Of a stretch of 64,000 bases of DNA, positions 60,979 to 64,000 are shown in pieces (positions within the stretch are counted from its first letter, which is position 1; every line of letters starts with the position of its first letter). Under the pieces are notes generated by a model. The model was not told the DNA's origin, ran no database searches, and saw only the letters and a list, made by a program, of their open reading frames with translations. Where the stretch lies: assembly GCA_016795545.1 (NCBI GenBank), contig JAEUGX010000054.1:1-64000 (forward strand). The letters are read 5' to 3'. This stretch comes from Opitutaceae bacterium (GTDB taxonomy: Bacteria > Verrucomicrobiota > Verrucomicrobiia > Opitutales > Opitutaceae). The position numbers and the translations under genes were made by a program.

Positions 60979-62247
60979 ATGCCCACGGATACCCGCCTCC
61001 CGCCTCCGACCCTTCCCCAGAGCCGCCAGCGTGTCGACGCCGACGTGGTCATCCGACGCCTGCAGCGGTTCCAGGCGCTCGAAATCCTGACGGCCCGGCT
61101 GCTGGGCGGCTGGATCCCCGGGGTGGCGGTCTGGGAGGTCAAGCACCAGCTCGGCGCCCACCTGTGGCAGGACGCCTCGCACAGCCGGGAGTGGCGGACT
61201 CGGCTCTGGGAGCTGCGGGTGCCGAATCCCGACCGCGGCCTCGGCGAGCAGCCGCGGCAGATCATCCGCGCGCTCGGCGCGGCGCAGGCCGACTACGAGG
61301 TGCTCGCCGGCGTCTACTTTGCGCTGAAGACGGAACTGGCCGCCGCCTACGCGCGGCTGGCCGAGACGACGAACCCGGTGTTCGACGCCCCGACCCTCGC
61401 CGTCATCCGCCGCATCCTGCCGGAGAAGGAGGCCCAGCTGGCCTGGGCGAGGCAGGCCGTCCCCGCGCTCGCGACCGACGACGCGGCGCGGCACCGGCTG
61501 GAACGCTGGACGGCCTTCGCGCGCGAGGCCCTCGCCGCCGCGGGCGGGGTCGAGGGCGAGATCCCGGCCGCGGCCGAGCCGGTGACGCCGCCGCCGGGCT
61601 ACGGGGTCCCGCCGCTGCCGTTCCCCGCCGCCCGGCGCGACGCGCGCTTCACGGTCAACCTCACCGGCATGCCGCTGCCGCCCGAGGACGACGTGGCCGG
61701 ACGGGTGCGCTACCAGTTCTTCAATTACGCCATGGAGATGCAGGCCGTCGAGACGCTCGGCAGCGTGCTCTGGGAGACCGAGGGCATGGAGTGGGAATTC
61801 TACTACGACCTGGCCCGGCACTGCTATGACGAGGAGCGGCACTCGGCAATGGGCGAGATGCGGCTGCGCGAGCTCGGGCACGGCGTGGCGGACTTTCCCC
61901 ACTCGGTCGCGAACTACGCCTGGCGCCAGCTCTTCGACCCGCTGCGGCGCTACTGCGTGCTCACGTACGTGATCGAGGCCGACTCGTTCCGGTACAAGCA
62001 CCAGACCTACCAGCAGCACCTCGCCCGCGGCGACCTGGAATCGGCGCAGGCCGTGCTCTGGGACATCATGGACGAGACGCTCCACGTGCGCTTCGGCCAG
62101 AAATGGGTGCCCGAGCTGATGCAGCGCTACCGCTACGAAGGTTCGCTGGAGGCGCTGGAGGCCGAATGCCGCGAGATCCTCCGCACCCACACGGTAAATC
62201 CGCTGCAGCGGAAGTATGCCGAGCCCGAACGGAAGCCGGCCTCCTAG
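60979..62247 (+). CDS. Ferritin-like domain protein
   Basis: Protein of 422 aa, mostly alpha-helical. The segment ARHCYDEERHSAMGEMRLRELG holds an E-E-x-x-H-type iron ligand motif, and VLWDIMDETLHVRFG supplies a second D-E-x-x-H pair, so a di-iron centre in a four-helix bundle is likely. The enzyme or storage role is unknown; DUF455-like proteins have the same pattern. No signal peptide is seen. ATG 60979 is preferred over a TTG at 60970. It precedes an AraC-type gene by 66 bp on the same strand. Confidence 0.75.
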   Translation: MPTDTRLPPPTLPQSRQRVDADVVIRRLQRFQALEILTARLLGGWIPGVAVWEVKHQLGAHLWQDASHSREWRTRLWELRVPNPDRGLGEQPRQIIRALGAAQADYEVLAGVYFALKTELAAAYARLAETTNPVFDAPTLAVIRRILPEKEAQLAWARQAVPALATDDAARHRLERWTAFAREALAAAGGVEGEIPAAAEPVTPPPGYGVPPLPFPAARRDARFTVNLTGMPLPPEDDVAGRVRYQFFNYAMEMQAVETLGSVLWETEGMEWEFYYDLARHCYDEERHSAMGEMRLRELGHGVADFPHSVANYAWRQLFDPLRRYCVLTYVIEADSFRYKHQTYQQHLARGDLESAQAVLWDIMDETLHVRFGQKWVPELMQRYRYEGSLEALEAECREILRTHTVNPLQRKYAEPERKPAS

Positions 62248-62313
62248 GCCGGCCGGGCCGAGGGCGGGGCGTCCGGGCGGAGAAATGGACGTGTTTTCCC
62301 GCGGCGATCGCCC

Positions 62314-63222
62314 ATGCTGGGCGGACGAATCATGCAGACCTCCGAGCCGCTGCTCCGCAGCCCCCACGGCTTCAAACGTTTCTTCCCGGACGCCGTGCGG
62401 CCGCCCGGGACGGGGCTGCACGTGCGCGGTCTCGGCATCCGGGAGCTGATGCCGCCCGGGCTGGTCGACCGTCCCGAAGGCACGGACGATTACCTCTTCA
62501 TGCTGTTCCATGATCCGGCGCTGGTCGGCGCGCGGGCCGGCGCGGCCGCCCTGGCGGCGGCGGACACGATGATGATCTGGGCGCCGCGCCAGCCCCAGTG
62601 CTACGGACACCGGACCGAGCGGTACACGCACAGCTGGCTGCACGTCTCGGGGGCGCGGGTGGGGGAGATCCTCCGGACCTCGGGCCTGCGCGCCGGCCGT
62701 CCCTTCGGCCTCGCCGAGGTCGCCCGCTTCCTGCAGTGCCTGACCGGGATCCACGGCGAGCTGGCCTTCCACGTGCGGCCGGACCCGCGCATCGTGGGCA
62801 ACCTGCTCGAGAACTTCGCCCGGGAGGCCGCGCGCCAGCTCCGGGAACCGCCGGCCGAGCGCTGGGTCGCCGAGCCGCTGCTCGCGGTCATGCGCAAGAT
62901 CGACGCGTCGCTCGGCAGCAGGATCGATCTCTCCGAGCTGGCCGAGGCCGCGGGCATGTCCGTCTCCACGCTGTCGGCCCGTTTCCGCCGGGCTTTCGGG
63001 CTGTCGCCCATGGCCTACCTGATCCAGTACCGCATGCGCTACGCCGCGCACCTGCTCCGGGACCGGAACCTCCACGTCCGGGAGGTCGCCGCCCGCGTCG
63101 GCTACGACGACCCCTTCCATTTCTCCAAGCTCTTCAAGAAACACTGCGGCACCAGCCCCCAGGGACTGCGGCGGCGGCTGGATCCGCCGCGGCCGGCGCC
63201 ACGCCGCTCCCGGATTGCCTGA
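62314..63222 (+). CDS. AraC-family transcriptional regulator
   Basis: Regulator of 302 aa. The N-terminal sensor has ADTMMIWAPRQPQCYG and HSWLHVSGARVGEIL, a cupin-like AraC-type layout. The C-terminal double helix-turn-helix is IDLSELAEAAGMSVSTLSARFRRAFGLSPMAYLI and LHVREVAARVGYDDPFHFSKLFKKHCGTSPQGLR. It probably controls the GH116-like gene that follows at 63548 (both on the plus strand), though the intervening 325 bp could hold a separate promoter. ATG 62314 and ATG 62332 are both in frame. Confidence 0.92.
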   Translation: MLGGRIMQTSEPLLRSPHGFKRFFPDAVRPPGTGLHVRGLGIRELMPPGLVDRPEGTDDYLFMLFHDPALVGARAGAAALAAADTMMIWAPRQPQCYGHRTERYTHSWLHVSGARVGEILRTSGLRAGRPFGLAEVARFLQCLTGIHGELAFHVRPDPRIVGNLLENFAREAARQLREPPAERWVAEPLLAVMRKIDASLGSRIDLSELAEAAGMSVSTLSARFRRAFGLSPMAYLIQYRMRYAAHLLRDRNLHVREVAARVGYDDPFHFSKLFKKHCGTSPQGLRRRLDPPRPAPRRSRIA

Positions 63223-63547
63223 GCCAAATCTTGCCGCTGAGAGTTGGGTGATGAGGGTAAAAAGCTGATTTCCCGGCTTGCCCGCGACTTTCCAGGCGTC
63301 AAACCCGCCAGGATGGCCGTGCGGAAAGGAATGTGGAACTCAGGAGAACGGGACAGGAATCATCGGAACACGGTTGCGGTCCCCGTTCCGTAGCCCTGCC
63401 CCGGAGGGCGGGGCTCAGCCTTCCGACTGGATCAGCGCTTCAACGGCGTGAGTCCGCAGAGGTGTTCCGCGGCACCCGCAAGAAAATACATCCAATTTCC
63501 CGCCGAATCCATGGACCCGGGCCGGCGGAAATGGCATGCTCCCGCCT
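63223..63547. other. Intergenic region with a REP-like hairpin
   Basis: No gene is seen in these 325 bp. A strong hairpin (arms AGCCC.GCCC/GGGC.GGGCT around CGGA, 63391-63415) is the inverted counterpart of the element at 41257-41285. The promoter of the GH116-like gene must lie here, but no clear -35/-10 pair was recognised. Confidence 0.5.
63382..63415 (-). repeat. REP-like hairpin element, copy 2
   Basis: Read on the minus strand, this is GAGCCCCGCCCTCCGGGGCA followed by GGGCTACGGAACGGG, which matches the element at 41257-41285 (CCCTGCCCTCCCGGGCAGGG, then CTACGGGAA) apart from a few changes. The two copies lie in opposite orientation in non-coding DNA. Confidence 0.6.
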
Positions 63548-64000
63548 ATGACGCGTTCGTCGCCGCTCTTTCCCTTCGTGCATCCACGGATCCTGCAGAC
63601 CGCATTGCCGCTGGGGGGCCTGGGCGCGGGATGCGTCTGCCTCAACGGGCACGGCGGGCTGCAGGATTTCTCCCTGCGGCATAACCCGGACACCACCGCC
63701 TACCCGCTCAAGGGGGTGCGTTATCCCGACGCCGGCTTCGCCGTGCTGCGGGCCGGGGGCGCCCGCCCGGTCACGCTCCTGGTCGAGGGGCCCTTCCCGC
63801 GCGAGAAGATCTACGACCAGGGCATCTGGGCCGCCGCCTATCGCGGAGGCTACGAGGGTTTGCCCCGTTTTCGCCGGGCGCGTTTCACGAGCGGCTACCC
63901 GTTCGGCCGGGTGGAGCTCGAGGACCCGGAGATGCCGCTGGCGGCGGAGGTGCTCGGCTGGAGCCCGTTCGTGCCGCTGGACGACGTGGCCTCGGGCATC
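63548..64000 (+). CDS. GH116-like glucosidase (partial, runs off the window)
   Basis: The first 151 codons of a protein whose N-terminus resembles GH116 / non-lysosomal glucosylceramidase (GBA2) type enzymes: PLGGLGAGCVCLNGHGGLQDFSLRHNPD and, near the end, AAEVLGWSPFVPLDDVASGI. In GH116 proteins this N-terminal beta domain precedes an (alpha/alpha)6 catalytic domain that lies beyond the window. No signal peptide is visible at the start, so a cytosolic location is possible. The upstream AraC-type gene (62314) may regulate it. Substrate is not predictable from this fragment. Confidence 0.8.
   Translation, partial: MTRSSPLFPFVHPRILQTALPLGGLGAGCVCLNGHGGLQDFSLRHNPDTTAYPLKGVRYPDAGFAVLRAGGARPVTLLVEGPFPREKIYDQGIWAAAYRGGYEGLPRFRRARFTSGYPFGRVELEDPEMPLAAEVLGWSPFVPLDDVASGI

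Overview
The window is very GC-rich (roughly 70% by eye) and reads like a chromosomal segment of a free-living, polysaccharide-degrading member of the Verrucomicrobiota, most likely Opitutaceae-like. This placement is an inference from the gene content: secreted five-bladed-propeller proteins, a sulfatase, GH127/GH116/GH20-type proteins, many DapA-family lyases, and a PadR plus ADOP-type permease pair. No rRNA or housekeeping marker is present to confirm it.

Region 1 (1-16400) is accessory sugar and amino-acid catabolism. A NagA-like deacetylase overlaps a secreted sulfatase. These are followed by a PhyH dioxygenase, a DapA-family lyase, a secreted propeller protein, a second DapA-family lyase and a GH20-like secreted protein. 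Two near-identical 12-bp palindromes (consensus TAAATCGATTTA) lie in front of the propeller gene and the second lyase and suggest a shared LacI-type repressor. A minus-strand group follows: an unknown 263-aa protein, an FG-GAP/VCBS repeat protein, an AstE/DoeB-like deacylase and a sarcosine-oxidase-like flavoprotein.

Region 2 (16588-26182) is a sensory block. It holds a solute-binding-like protein translationally coupled to a large hybrid histidine kinase, a NarL-type regulator, CheW, a chemoreceptor, a second hybrid kinase and a single-domain receiver. A 16-bp palindromic element occurs once upstream of the chemoreceptor and once, inverted, between the second kinase and the receiver.

Region 3 (26314-46675) resumes catabolism. 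It contains L-rhamnonate dehydratase with an ACS-type MFS carrier, a small LuxR-type regulator, a coupled pair made of a divergent PanD-like protein and an ACT-like protein, a GH127-like enzyme, a DUF1275 membrane protein, and two more propeller proteins. A second AstE/DoeB-like deacylase follows beside a Rieske oxygenase, then a DUF4432 mutarotase-like protein, a GH43/GH32-like protein, a rhamnose-type ABC binding protein with an AraC regulator, a third DapA-family lyase and an MFS transporter. Shared substrates appear to be rhamnose-type sugars and N-methylated or N-acylated amino acids.

Region 4 (47197-about 56100) is a lower-GC island beginning at tRNA-Asn. It carries a tyrosine recombinase, a HigB/HigA-type toxin-antitoxin pair behind a perfect palindrome, a DUF932 protein with a companion, and a hairpin-rich non-coding stretch behind an extended -10 promoter. 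A PadR regulator with an ADOP permease follows, and then decayed recombinase and DUF2971 remnants. No second attachment site was found.

Region 5 (56126-64000) returns to high GC: a third VDD-type propeller protein, an NmrA-like oxidoreductase coupled to an ECF41 sigma factor, a sialidase-like protein, a ferritin-like protein, an AraC regulator, and the start of a GH116-like glucosidase that runs off the window.
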